NCBI GenBank assembly: GCA_029256035.1
Contig: JAQSYR010000141.1
Span: forward strand, 1 to 6,314
From: Anaerocolumna sp.
GTDB taxonomy: Bacteria > Bacillota > Clostridia > Lachnospirales > Lachnospiraceae
Length of the DNA stretch: 6,314 bases
Reading direction: 5' to 3'
Shown: positions 1 through 5,443 of the stretch, piece by piece
Layout of the letters: every line of letters starts with the position of its first letter
Numbering within the stretch: position 1 is the first letter of the stretch
Program-made: the position numbers and the translations under genes
The notes under the pieces: generated by a model
Told to the model about the DNA's origin: nothing
The model's database searches: none
The model's input: only the letters and a program-made list of their open reading frames with translations

Positions 1-335
1 AACCAGTCAGCTTTGGCTTCCACCATATTATAATATAGTTTATCTCTATCAAATCCTAAATTTACTTTTGTTGTAGCTTCCATTTCCTCTATTGGATTAG
101 GGTTTATTAAACTATCGTTGATACCATCTAAGAAACCAACCATAAGAGAAAGTGTCGTATTGTATTTAGCTGCTAATTCTTCCACTGTGCCTTCCACTAC
201 TGTATCAGGGTCTGCTAATAACTGCTCATAGATTCCCTTCTCTACATTAAAATAATTACCCCAGAATACTTGTCCAGCTTTTTGATTTGTATCAAGAGAG
301 TATGCATATTCTCTCCATTCTTGTAATAAACTCAT
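1..335 (-). CDS. Conserved hypothetical protein, N-terminal part (runs off the left edge)
   Basis: The ATG is at 335-333 and 111 codons are visible before the window edge. The protein begins MSLLQEWREYAYSLD and is soluble and acidic, with no signal peptide or membrane segment. A region around residues 50-75 (GTVEELAAKYNTTLSLMVGF) reads like a small helical module, followed by a DGINDSL stretch and NLGFDRDKLYYNMV. It resembles conserved Lachnospiraceae proteins of unknown function as I remember them, and I cannot assign a role. The start is supported by AAAGGATG (349-342) about 7-8 nt upstream and by the absence of an alternative start before the leader. A promoter and three inverted repeats lie upstream (347-452), so expression may be regulated. 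The reading frame is intact as far as it can be seen. Confidence 0.85.
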   Translation of the reverse strand, partial: MSLLQEWREYAYSLDTNQKAGQVFWGNYFNVEKGIYEQLLADPDTVVEGTVEELAAKYNTTLSLMVGFLDGINDSLINPNPIEEMEATTKVNLGFDRDKLYYNMVEAKADW

Positions 336-446
336 TTTCTTCATCCTTTCAACATTACCGTTTTATGAATTTCAAAATTTTTTCCTATGTTGAAATTAGA
401 TTACACAAGATGCGTAATCTTATTCATTAATTGGATCCCCCCTCCA
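336..446 (-). promoter_or_regulatory. Structured 5' leader with nested inverted repeats
   Basis: This is the leader of the minus-strand gene that starts at 335, inferred from the -10 box at 447-452. It contains a 9-bp perfect inverted repeat (ATGTTGAAA at 387-395, TTTCAACAT at 347-355). The proximal arm takes in the AAA of the Shine-Dalgarno AAAGG. Two bases beyond it is a compact hairpin at 398-420 (10-bp arms, 3-nt loop, one G-U pair in the minus-strand RNA). Upstream again is an inverted repeat at 428-450. The layout would suit a cis-acting RNA or a protein-binding leader. I do not recognise it as a known riboswitch class, and no ligand can be proposed. Confidence 0.45.
398..420 (-). repeat. 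Leader hairpin, 10-bp stem with triloop
   Basis: On the minus strand the arms are AGATTACGCA and TGTGTAATCT around the loop TCT. Nine Watson-Crick pairs and one G-U pair form in the RNA. On the plus strand the same position is a mismatch, which suggests a transcript-level structure rather than a purely DNA-level operator. There is no U-tract after it, so it is not an intrinsic terminator. Confidence 0.5.
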
Positions 447-450
447 ATTA
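428..450. promoter_or_regulatory. Inverted repeat overlapping the -10 box, candidate operator
   Basis: TAATTGGA (428-435) and TCCAATTA (443-450) are perfect 8-bp arms around a 7-nt C-rich spacer. The 443-450 arm overlaps the minus-strand -10 hexamer (447-452), and the repeat spans the expected transcription start. That is typical placement for a dimeric repressor site. No regulator is encoded next to it in the window. Confidence 0.4.
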
Positions 451-475
451 TAATCGTTTCAACAAATTTCAATGA
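447..475 (-). promoter_or_regulatory. Candidate sigma-A promoter for the gene at 1-335
   Basis: On the minus strand a perfect TATAAT (452-447) lies about 110 nt upstream of the start codon. The -35 region 17 nt further up reads TCATTG (475-470), which is a weak match. Two TTGAAA hexamers lie at 472-467 and 462-457, one helical turn apart. Expression may depend on an activator, or be modulated through the overlapping inverted repeat. The -10 box is convincing and the -35 box is not. Confidence 0.45.
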
Positions 476-528
476 AGCGATTGCGCAACCAACACCAAAG
501 AAAAGTTAAATACTTATCCTCCCCTTTT

Positions 529-562
529 AAAAGTCGGCTGTGTTCCCCCATAGCCGGCTTTT
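529..562 (-). terminator. Intrinsic terminator downstream of the MBL hydrolase gene
   Basis: AAAAGTCGGCT (529-539) and AGCCGGCTTTT (552-562) form an 11-bp stem with one wobble position around a 12-nt loop. Read on the minus strand it follows the stop codon at 622-624 by about 60 nt and ends in CTTTT. The U-tract is short. Flanking A and T runs on both sides would let it act in either direction, but only the minus strand has a gene leading into it. Confidence 0.6.
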
Positions 563-621
563 CTGTATGTTAATCACATTTCTATATTTTATAGGGTTCA
601 AAGATATTTTGCAATAGTAAA

Positions 622-1518
622 TTACAACTTACTATATTTTAAAAATCCATGCTCTATGGTCAGTGTAATCATACCCTCTTCATATAAATACTCTACATAA
701 CATCTGAGCATACGAAATACCATATCATATTTATAAATGCTCTCAACCTTTATATTAAAGTTCATTATGACAGATTTCATAATATCTTCCAATGTCATAT
801 ATCCTTCAATTAAATCATAGACTCTCTCTGCTTTATGCCGATAAAATTTAATATTTTCTTCAATTAATTCCGTGATATCACTTACTACGCCTTTATGTGC
901 AATAACATAGCTATGGCAATGAAGTTGGTGGAGTTTCTTCTTGCTTATCAAATCTTCCTTTAAAACAAAGGAATAGGGAATTTTAGAACTGACCATTACT
1001 TCCCTTGTAATCAGAGAATCTCCCAGATATGCAACATTATCAGGAGTAATAATACAGATTTGAGCGGAACTGTGCCCTGGGGTATGGAATATTTTAAATA
1101 ACACCCCACACAAGTAAACGCTAGTCTGCTCCTCTGAAATGATGATATCTGTTTCGCATATCATGTAACCAAAATGCTTCTTTATATCCGATAATGTGTT
1201 AGTCTGGGTATTGTAATATGTTTTCAGATTAAAGAGAGAGCTGCAAAGAAAAGCTTCATCTTTTGACATTGCAATAACACAGTTGTATTTCTCTTTAAAT
1301 GCTGCGTTATTACCAATATGATCTGGATGAGCATGGCTGTTAATAATTCCAGCAATTTTTAAATTGTTCTCTGCTAATATAGTCTCAATTCCTTTTCCTT
1401 CACTTATCCATCCGGAATCTAGTAGTACAATTTCATTATCATTTATTTTATAGAAAGGTATGTAGGTCATACCGGTATCAATAAAATACGTATTTCCTCT
1501 AACTTTTTCTATTATCAT
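622..1518 (-). CDS. MBL-fold metallo-hydrolase, 298 aa
   Basis: This is a complete metallo-beta-lactamase-superfamily hydrolase, probably cytoplasmic because it has no signal peptide. The zinc signature HAHPDH is at residues 62-67 (H62, H64, D66, H67). H149 is in TPGHS, D167 in YLGDS and H208 in IAHKG, so the full set of expected binuclear-site ligands is present. The core spans about residues 5-210. Residues 225-298 are helical and resemble the winged-helix-like tail seen in many MBL hydrolases of the glyoxalase II/LACTB2 type. The substrate cannot be read from the sequence. The start at 1518 is backed by GAGG about 8 nt upstream. The gene follows the MFS transporter by 39 nt on the same strand with no promoter or terminator between, so the two are very likely co-transcribed. 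The frame is intact and the length normal. Confidence 0.9.
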   Translation of the reverse strand: MIIEKVRGNTYFIDTGMTYIPFYKINDNEIVLLDSGWISEGKGIETILAENNLKIAGIINSHAHPDHIGNNAAFKEKYNCVIAMSKDEAFLCSSLFNLKTYYNTQTNTLSDIKKHFGYMICETDIIISEEQTSVYLCGVLFKIFHTPGHSSAQICIITPDNVAYLGDSLITREVMVSSKIPYSFVLKEDLISKKKLHQLHCHSYVIAHKGVVSDITELIEENIKFYRHKAERVYDLIEGYMTLEDIMKSVIMNFNIKVESIYKYDMVFRMLRCYVEYLYEEGMITLTIEHGFLKYSKL

Positions 1519-1557
1519 TAAACTGCCTCTTTTCCTTTTATACTGTTACTTCCCCAA

Positions 1558-2823
1558 TTAGGCTGCTGCTTTTTCCTCCATTGCTACGGAGTGACGTTCC
1601 GTTGCTCCAAGGATAAACATTGCTAAAGAGGAAACTAAACCAAGGATGAAAATAATTGGCCATACATTACCAACTCCATTCTTTGCAATAAATCCGCCCA
1701 TAATGTAAGGAGAAATTGCTCCACCGGTACCGGTAATCAGACTAATAATTGCACTAAATCTTCCCCTGTGAGAAATTGGAGTATGATTGGCCAGATAAAC
1801 ACCTATGTTAGTTGCATTAATAATTTCACCTACCGTCCAAATCAAAGTAGACAGAACAAAGGTCCAGAAGCTGGACACAAAGTAAATCATACCAAATCCC
1901 ACAGCATAAAAGATTCCCGCTATAGTTACATTATAAAGAGGCTTTATCTTCTTCGTCAATATTGTAATAATAGTCGTTAGAAAAATAACCTCAATACAAT
2001 TTATCATATTAAAGGTTCCAAAATATCTGGCACCAAGATCTTCTCCAAAAATAGCATTCGCCTGTAATGGCATACTAAAATGGGTCTGTGCATAAATAAA
2101 TGAGAATATGGTATTTAAGATTGCAAATATCAATAATCTTGGTCGACGAAGTAATGCTGCTAACATTCCACCAGATTCAACCTGTTCATCAACACGGGAA
2201 CTATCCAGTTTTTCTATATCTTCTACCGAAGGTTTGGTTTCTTCTACAAATTTCACCAACAAAACAATTGAAATAAGTGTTGTAGCTGCATCTCCAAGGA
2301 ATAATAGTTCAATATAATTATTAAACAAGAAACCTGCCACAATAGAGCCGATCGCTGTTCCTACATTCATACCCATATATAATAAGGAGAACGCTGCCTG
2401 CCTGTTCTCTGGTCCTGTAAGATCATTCATCATGGCTCCACTGGAAGGCCCAACAATACTATTAAAAAATGATGCAAGAATCAATAACCATGGTACAAAC
2501 ATTATGGTTGAAGGATAATCAATGAAAAAAGCACATGGTATAAAACACAATGCCGCAAGCCCCATAAAAGTTATCATAATATTTTTTCTTCCCATAACAT
2601 CAGAAAGCTTACCTCCAAGTAAGGACCCTGGTATTTGGATAGTAGAGGCGGTAAGCAGATATAATCCTACCTGTTCTTCTCCCATTCCAATCTTTGATGT
2701 TAAAAGTAATGTCAAAAACGGGTAAACAAAATTACCAATAGAGTTAACAACTCTGGAAAAGAAAATAACATATACACTTCTCGGTAGTTTGGCATAAGTA
2801 GTTTTAAAATATTGAATATTCAT
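1558..2823 (-). CDS. MFS transporter, 12 TM, 421 aa
   Basis: This is a major facilitator superfamily secondary transporter in the cytoplasmic membrane. Hydrophobic segments lie near residues 16-42, 50-72, 82-101, 105-127, 143-167, 172-192, 229-253, 267-291, 297-316, 320-343, 356-380 and 386-406, giving the usual 6+6 arrangement with a charged central loop at 193-228. The MFS motif A is clear after TM2: G71-K-L-S-D75-V-M-G78-R79-K80. It resembles drug/proton antiporter-like exporters, but the substrate is not determinable. The ATG at 2823-2821 sits behind a strong GGGGGAG site. The gene is first in an operon with the MBL hydrolase 39 nt downstream, so the pair may export and hydrolyse related compounds. 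That link is inference from gene order only. Confidence 0.92.
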   Translation of the reverse strand: MNIQYFKTTYAKLPRSVYVIFFSRVVNSIGNFVYPFLTLLLTSKIGMGEEQVGLYLLTASTIQIPGSLLGGKLSDVMGRKNIMITFMGLAALCFIPCAFFIDYPSTIMFVPWLLILASFFNSIVGPSSGAMMNDLTGPENRQAAFSLLYMGMNVGTAIGSIVAGFLFNNYIELLFLGDAATTLISIVLLVKFVEETKPSVEDIEKLDSSRVDEQVESGGMLAALLRRPRLLIFAILNTIFSFIYAQTHFSMPLQANAIFGEDLGARYFGTFNMINCIEVIFLTTIITILTKKIKPLYNVTIAGIFYAVGFGMIYFVSSFWTFVLSTLIWTVGEIINATNIGVYLANHTPISHRGRFSAIISLITGTGGAISPYIMGGFIAKNGVGNVWPIIFILGLVSSLAMFILGATERHSVAMEEKAAA

Positions 2824-2878
2824 GATTCTCCCCCTTTGGATTGTAATATTATGTCAGATTTTTTTGCTATGTCCTTCC

Positions 2879-2907
2879 ATTCTAGTAGATATATTTATAT
2901 TTTGCAA
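2879..2907 (-). promoter_or_regulatory. Sigma-A promoter of the MFS-MBL operon
   Basis: On the minus strand: -35 TTGCAA (2907-2902), a 17-nt spacer, and -10 TAGAAT (2884-2879). Transcription would start near 2872 and give a leader of about 50 nt before the ATG at 2823. Nothing in the leader looks like a riboswitch. Short inverted repeats (GAATT/AATTC at 2947-2960) lie upstream of the -35 but are too small to call an operator. Confidence 0.65.
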
Positions 2908-3015
2908 GCTATACTTTAGAATAATTCTCTATTCTATTAAATTTAAGAATTCCTTAATTCATAGTTCTGGTATCCCTATCATTCTTTTATTGTATAGTAC
3001 ACAAATTTTCTTTTA

Positions 3016-3044
3016 TTGCATTTTCTTTTGGTTAAAGCTATAAT
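3016..3044 (+). promoter_or_regulatory. Sigma-A promoter of the small membrane protein gene
   Basis: -35 TTGCAT (3016-3021), a 17-nt spacer, and a perfect -10 TATAAT (3039-3044). The predicted start near 3051 gives a leader of about 30 nt. It is divergent from the MFS promoter, with about 110 bp between the -35 boxes. Confidence 0.7.
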
Positions 3045-3082
3045 AAAAAAAGCATTTTAATATATGAAATGGGGGTTCCCAC

Positions 3083-3346
3083 ATGAAAAAGACAAAACGT
3101 ATTCTGGCTATCATTGGAGTAGTTTTTTTGCTCTCCATCTATCTTATAACATTAATTGGTGCAATTACTGCCTCTCCTAACTCTTCTGCATTATTTCAGG
3201 CAAGTATTTATTCAACCATTGTGGTTCCAGTAATGTTATATGCTTATTTGTTTATTTACAAATTATTTAAAAAGAATGGAACTGATATTGTGAATTCCAA
3301 CGAAGAAAAAGACAGTAAAAATCATGAATCTAATGCAAAAGAATAA
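3083..3346 (+). CDS. Small membrane protein with two TM segments, 87 aa
   Basis: A short Lys-rich N-terminus (MKKTKR) is followed by hydrophobic segments at about residues 7-29 and 40-62 and a hydrophilic, charged tail (63-87). This predicts a two-pass inner-membrane protein; N-in/C-in topology would suit the positive residues. I do not recognise a named family, though similar small proteins occur in Lachnospiraceae as I remember them. The gene is real on several grounds: a near-consensus promoter (3016-3044), GGGGG at 3071-3075 about 7 nt before the ATG, and a coherent TM pattern. The ribosome site lies in TGGGggttCCCA (3070-3081), which could form a 4-bp hairpin and dampen translation. Its stop (3344-3346) is one base from the stop of rarA on the other strand, and there is no terminator between them. 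Confidence 0.72.
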   Translation: MKKTKRILAIIGVVFLLSIYLITLIGAITASPNSSALFQASIYSTIVVPVMLYAYLFIYKLFKKNGTDIVNSNEEKDSKNHESNAKE

Positions 3347-3347
3347 C

Positions 3348-4533
3348 TTAATCTTCTTCTTTTATTTGTTTTAAATATTCATATAATGTTTTTTCATATC
3401 CCATATCTGACAGATGATAGAAGGTTCTATCCTTTAACTCATCTGGCAGATATTGTTGTTTCACGTAATGATTCTTATAGTTATGGGCATATTTATAATC
3501 CAGACCGTGACCTAGCTTTGCTGCCCCTTTATAATGGGCATCCATAAGATATGCAGGAATGGTAGCTGTTTTCTCATGCTCTACAACATTCATGGCTGCA
3601 TCAATTGCTATTATGGCAGAATTACTCTTAGGTGCACATGCCACATAGGCTGCTGCCTGGGCTAGTACAATGCGTGCTTCCGGCATTCCAAGCCGTTCCA
3701 CAGCCAAAGCTGCTGAGGTTGCAATGACTAAGGCATTAGGATCCGCATTGGACACATCTTCTGCAGCACAAATCATAATTCTTCTTGCTATAAAGGTAAC
3801 ATTCTCCCCAGCATACAGCATTCTTGCCAAGTAGTAAATAGCTGCGTCAGGGTCAGACCCTCTCATACTCTTAATAAATGCCGATATGGTATCATAATGG
3901 TTATCTCCTGTTTTATCATAACGCACTACTCTTTTCTGAATACATTCACCCGCTACATCCAGTGTTATATGAATCTTACCATCCTGAGAGCGTTCTGTTG
4001 TCAATACTCCAAGTTCTATAGCATTGAGAGCAGATCTTGCATCTCCATTAGAGATATCTGCAAGAAAATGAAGAGCATCTTCCTCAATTTCAGCATTATA
4101 AGTTCCCATACCCTTTTCTTTATCCGTTAAGGCTCTCCTGATTAACTTTTTAATATCTTCTGTTTCTAAAGGTTTTAATTCGAATATAATAGATCTGGAT
4201 AATAACGCTCCATTAACTTCAAAATACGGATTTTCCGTAGTTGCACCTATTAATATTATTGTTCCGTCTTCAACAAATGGCAGTAAATAATCCTGCTGGC
4301 TTTTATTAAAACGATGAATTTCATCAATAAATAGTATGGTCTTCTTGCCATACATTCCAATATTATCTTTTGCCGCTGATTTTATCAGCTTTAATAGCAC
4401 GGTATAATAATTTGTCCTTACCGATGATATGACTTTGTCCAACCACTTCTTCTAATGAAGTAGGGCGTAATCTCCCGGCTAAGGGTGACTCCTTTTCCAT
4501 GGTGTTATTTCTCATATATTCAAATAGGTCCAT
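3348..4533 (-). pseudogene. rarA: Replication-associated recombination protein A, broken by an internal deletion with frameshift
   Basis: RarA/MgsA is a cytoplasmic AAA+ ATPase acting at stalled replication forks. The authentic start is ATG 4533-4531 behind AGGAAGGTGA. The first 52 or so codons (MDLFEYMRNNTMEKESPLAG, then RLRPTSLEEVVGQ and RAIKADKIS) read normally and then hit TAA at 4365-4363. The rest of the protein is in another frame from about 4370 to 3350: Walker B ILFIDEIHRF (4337-4308), sensor 1 GATTENP (4247-4227), the arginine-finger-type LLSRS (Arg at 4196-4194), and the complete helical and C-terminal oligomerisation domains ending LKQIKEED. Missing between the two parts is the family's GPPGTGKT Walker A and the following helices, about 46 codons by comparison with B. 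subtilis and E. coli RarA from memory. Without the P-loop no active ATPase is possible, whatever frameshifting occurs. The other half is well conserved, so the damage is recent or artefactual. Confidence 0.9.
4375..4389. other. rarA deletion junction within a perfect inverted repeat
   Basis: On the minus strand the normal N-terminal coding (ADKIS) meets the normal downstream coding (IKSAAKDNIG) over the shared bases ATAAAATCAGC. These bases can be read in either frame, which fits loss of DNA between two short direct repeats. The site is GCTGAT-TTT-ATCAGC, a perfect 6-bp inverted repeat with a 3-nt centre. The boundary cannot be fixed to a single base because of the shared sequence. Confidence 0.6.
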
Positions 4534-4576
4534 AAAATCACCTTCCTTAAAAACCAAACTTATATTCGATTCTTTT

Positions 4577-4605
4577 ATTGTATAAAAAATTTTGAAATCA
4601 GTCAA
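4577..4605 (-). promoter_or_regulatory. Sigma-A promoter of rarA
   Basis: On the minus strand: -35 TTGACT (4605-4600), a 17-nt spacer, and -10 TACAAT (4582-4577). Both boxes match 5 of 6 consensus bases. The expected start is near 4570, which places the possible upstream ATG at 4611 outside the transcript and confirms 4533 as the start codon. Confidence 0.78.
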
Positions 4606-4606
4606 C

Positions 4607-4669
4607 AACATCTTAAGGAATCCTTTCAGGCAAAAACATCTTAAAGAATACTTAAGAACTGTTAAGAAT
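4607..4669. repeat. Direct repeats of a TTAAG-type element between two divergent promoters
   Basis: AACATCTTAAGGAAT (4607-4621) is repeated with one change at 4635-4649, a period of 28. Two shorter copies follow, TTAAGAA at 4652-4658 and at 4662-4668. TTAA cores start at 4613, 4641, 4652 and 4662, so the last three are about one helical turn apart. They lie just upstream of the -35 boxes of both rarA and yigZ. The spacing is like that of direct-repeat sites of OmpR/PhoB-type response regulators, but no regulator can be named. Confidence 0.45.
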
Positions 4670-4678
4670 GATAAATAT

Positions 4679-4706
4679 TTGCTAATTTATAAAATTGTGT
4701 TAAAAT
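4679..4706 (+). promoter_or_regulatory. Candidate sigma-A promoter of the yigZ operon
   Basis: -35 TTGCTA (4679-4684), a 16-nt spacer, and -10 TAAAAT (4701-4706). Transcription would start near 4713, giving a leader of about 140 nt before yigZ that includes the GGGTACCTG repeats and a short ORF. The TTAAG repeats end about 10 nt upstream of the -35, a position that would suit an activator. Confidence 0.5.
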
Positions 4707-4723
4707 ATACACGGAAAATAAAT

Positions 4724-4757
4724 GGGTACCTGTTTCATTCAACTCTTAGGGTACCTG
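4724..4757 (+). repeat. Twin GGGTACCTG repeats, possible leader hairpin
   Basis: GGGTACCTG occurs at 4724-4732 and again at 4749-4757, a period of 25. Each copy contains the palindrome GGTACC. In RNA the two copies could also pair with each other over 7 bp (one G-U) around a 19-nt loop. They lie between the predicted transcript start and the first ribosome site, so either an operator or a leader structure is possible. Confidence 0.4.
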
Positions 4758-4780
4758 GCAATTTATAAAGGAGGTTTTAC

Positions 4781-4828
4781 ATGTCTATCCCTCAGGATCT
4801 ATATAAGAATCAAACTTATGACACCTAA
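4781..4828 (+). CDS. Candidate 15-aa leader peptide or gene remnant
   Basis: The ORF encodes MSIPQDLYKNQTYDT. It is preceded by AAAGGAGG (4767-4774) at a 6-nt spacing, the best ribosome site in the operon, and ends 25 nt before the yigZ start. A site this good suggests real initiation. The peptide has no run of a single amino acid that would suggest classical attenuation. It could be a translated leader, or the surviving start of a gene lost by deletion like its neighbours. Coding status rests on the ribosome site alone. Confidence 0.35.
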   Translation: MSIPQDLYKNQTYDT

Positions 4829-4853
4829 ATTTAAACTAAAGAAGGAGAAACTT

Positions 4854-5442
4854 ATGTTAGAATCCTTTAAAACTGTTTATGAAGGCGGCATTGGAGAAAT
4901 CTCGGAGAAAAAGTCCCGATTTATCGCCACCCTTATACCAGTTGAGTCAGAAGTTACTGCAATAGAATTTATTGAGCAAATAAAAAAGAAATACAAGGAT
5001 GCTACACACAACTGTTATGCGTATGTCATAGGGCAGCAGGATGAAATACAACGTTGCAGCGACGATGGAGAACCTGCAAAAACCGCAGGCTGGCCTATGC
5101 TTGATGTATTGTTAAAAGAAGGATTGCATAACACTGCTGTTGTAGTTACCAGATATTTTGGTGGAACCCTTCTTGGAACTGGAGGTTTGGTACACGCCTA
5201 TCAGGCAGCGGTAAAGGAAGGGCTTAAAAATTGTTTTTGCAGCCCAGATGGAATTAACTACAGTAGATACCAAGTACACAGATCAGGTTTTAATAACCCT
5301 TCTTGTTCCTTCGCAAAAAGTAGGGGAATGTGTTAAAAAAGTGACAGAAGTAACTAATGGCAAAGCTATAATAGAAAACACCGGAACTGTATATTACGCA
5401 GATGTTGCCGGTAATATAATGTTATTTGAGACAGGAGAATAA
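4854..5442 (+). pseudogene. yigZ: YigZ/IMPACT family protein, broken by an internal deletion with frameshift
   Basis: YigZ proteins have an N-terminal UPF0029/IMPACT domain and a C-terminal ferredoxin-like DUF1949 domain, and their precise function is unsettled. The start is ATG 4854, with GAAGGAG at 4841-4847; an upstream in-frame ATG at 4722 lacks a ribosome site. Residues 1-127 are a canonical first domain: KSRFIA (20-25), HNCYAYVIG (52-60), CSDDGEPAKTAG (68-79) and RYFGGTLLGTGGLVHAY (100-116). After GLKNC (to 5234) the frame goes wrong and ends at 5336. The authentic C-terminus continues in another frame, from about 5236 to 5442: AAQMELTTVDTKYTDQVLIT through VTEVTNGKAIIENTG to YYADVAG. 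Against E. coli YigZ from memory about 25 residues are missing at the start of the second domain. The downstream MBL gene begins 1 nt after the stop codon, and its Shine-Dalgarno lies inside yigZ. Confidence 0.88.
5220..5245. other. yigZ deletion junction within a hairpin-forming sequence
   Basis: The frame changes between 5234 (end of GLKNC) and about 5236. The surrounding bases are GGGCT (5220-5224), AAAAA (5226-5230), TTG, TTTTT (5234-5238) and AGCCC (5241-5245). This is an imperfect hairpin with ten pairs and a small asymmetric internal loop. The probable junction is at its apex. The homopolymer runs alone could give a 1-nt sequencing error but cannot account for the missing block. Confidence 0.55.
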
Positions 5443-5443
5443 A

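Larger units (their letters stand above)
4534..4853. other. Divergent intergenic region between rarA and yigZ
   Basis: These 320 nt without a conventional gene hold, in order: the rarA Shine-Dalgarno and leader, the rarA promoter (4577-4605), a cluster of TTAAG-type repeats (4607-4669), the yigZ promoter (4679-4706), twin GGGTACCTG repeats (4724-4757), a 15-codon ORF with a near-ideal ribosome site (4781-4828), and the yigZ Shine-Dalgarno (4841-4847). No RNA gene or mobile element is recognised. Confidence 0.7.

Noticed and set aside
1768..2725. Several plus-strand ORFs of 67-70 codons opposite the MFS gene
   Set aside because: They are antisense shadows of a well-supported 12-TM transporter, without ribosome sites or recognisable protein features.
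2943..2960. Short inverted repeats around GAATTC between the divergent promoters
   Set aside because: The 5-bp arms in AT-rich DNA are expected by chance.
2822..3043. Plus-strand hydrophobic ORF of 73 codons in the divergent intergenic region
   Set aside because: It runs through both the MFS promoter and the promoter of the next gene and has no ribosome site. Its hydrophobicity comes from T-rich DNA.
3045..3071. Possible minus-strand terminator for rarA (CATTT/AAATG stem then a T-run)
   Set aside because: The stem is only 5 AT-rich pairs with a 9-nt loop, too weak to call despite the 7-T run.
3897..4130. Plus-strand ORF of 77 codons inside rarA
   Set aside because: It is opposite highly conserved rarA coding sequence and has no start signals.
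4534..4611. Upstream extension of the rarA start to ATG 4611
   Set aside because: This ATG lies upstream of the predicted transcript start, and the extension crosses the promoter. The start at 4533 has the Shine-Dalgarno and the family N-terminus.
4722..4853. Extended yigZ start at 4722
   Set aside because: No ribosome site precedes it and its 44 extra residues do not resemble the family. GAAGGAG before 4854 decides the start.
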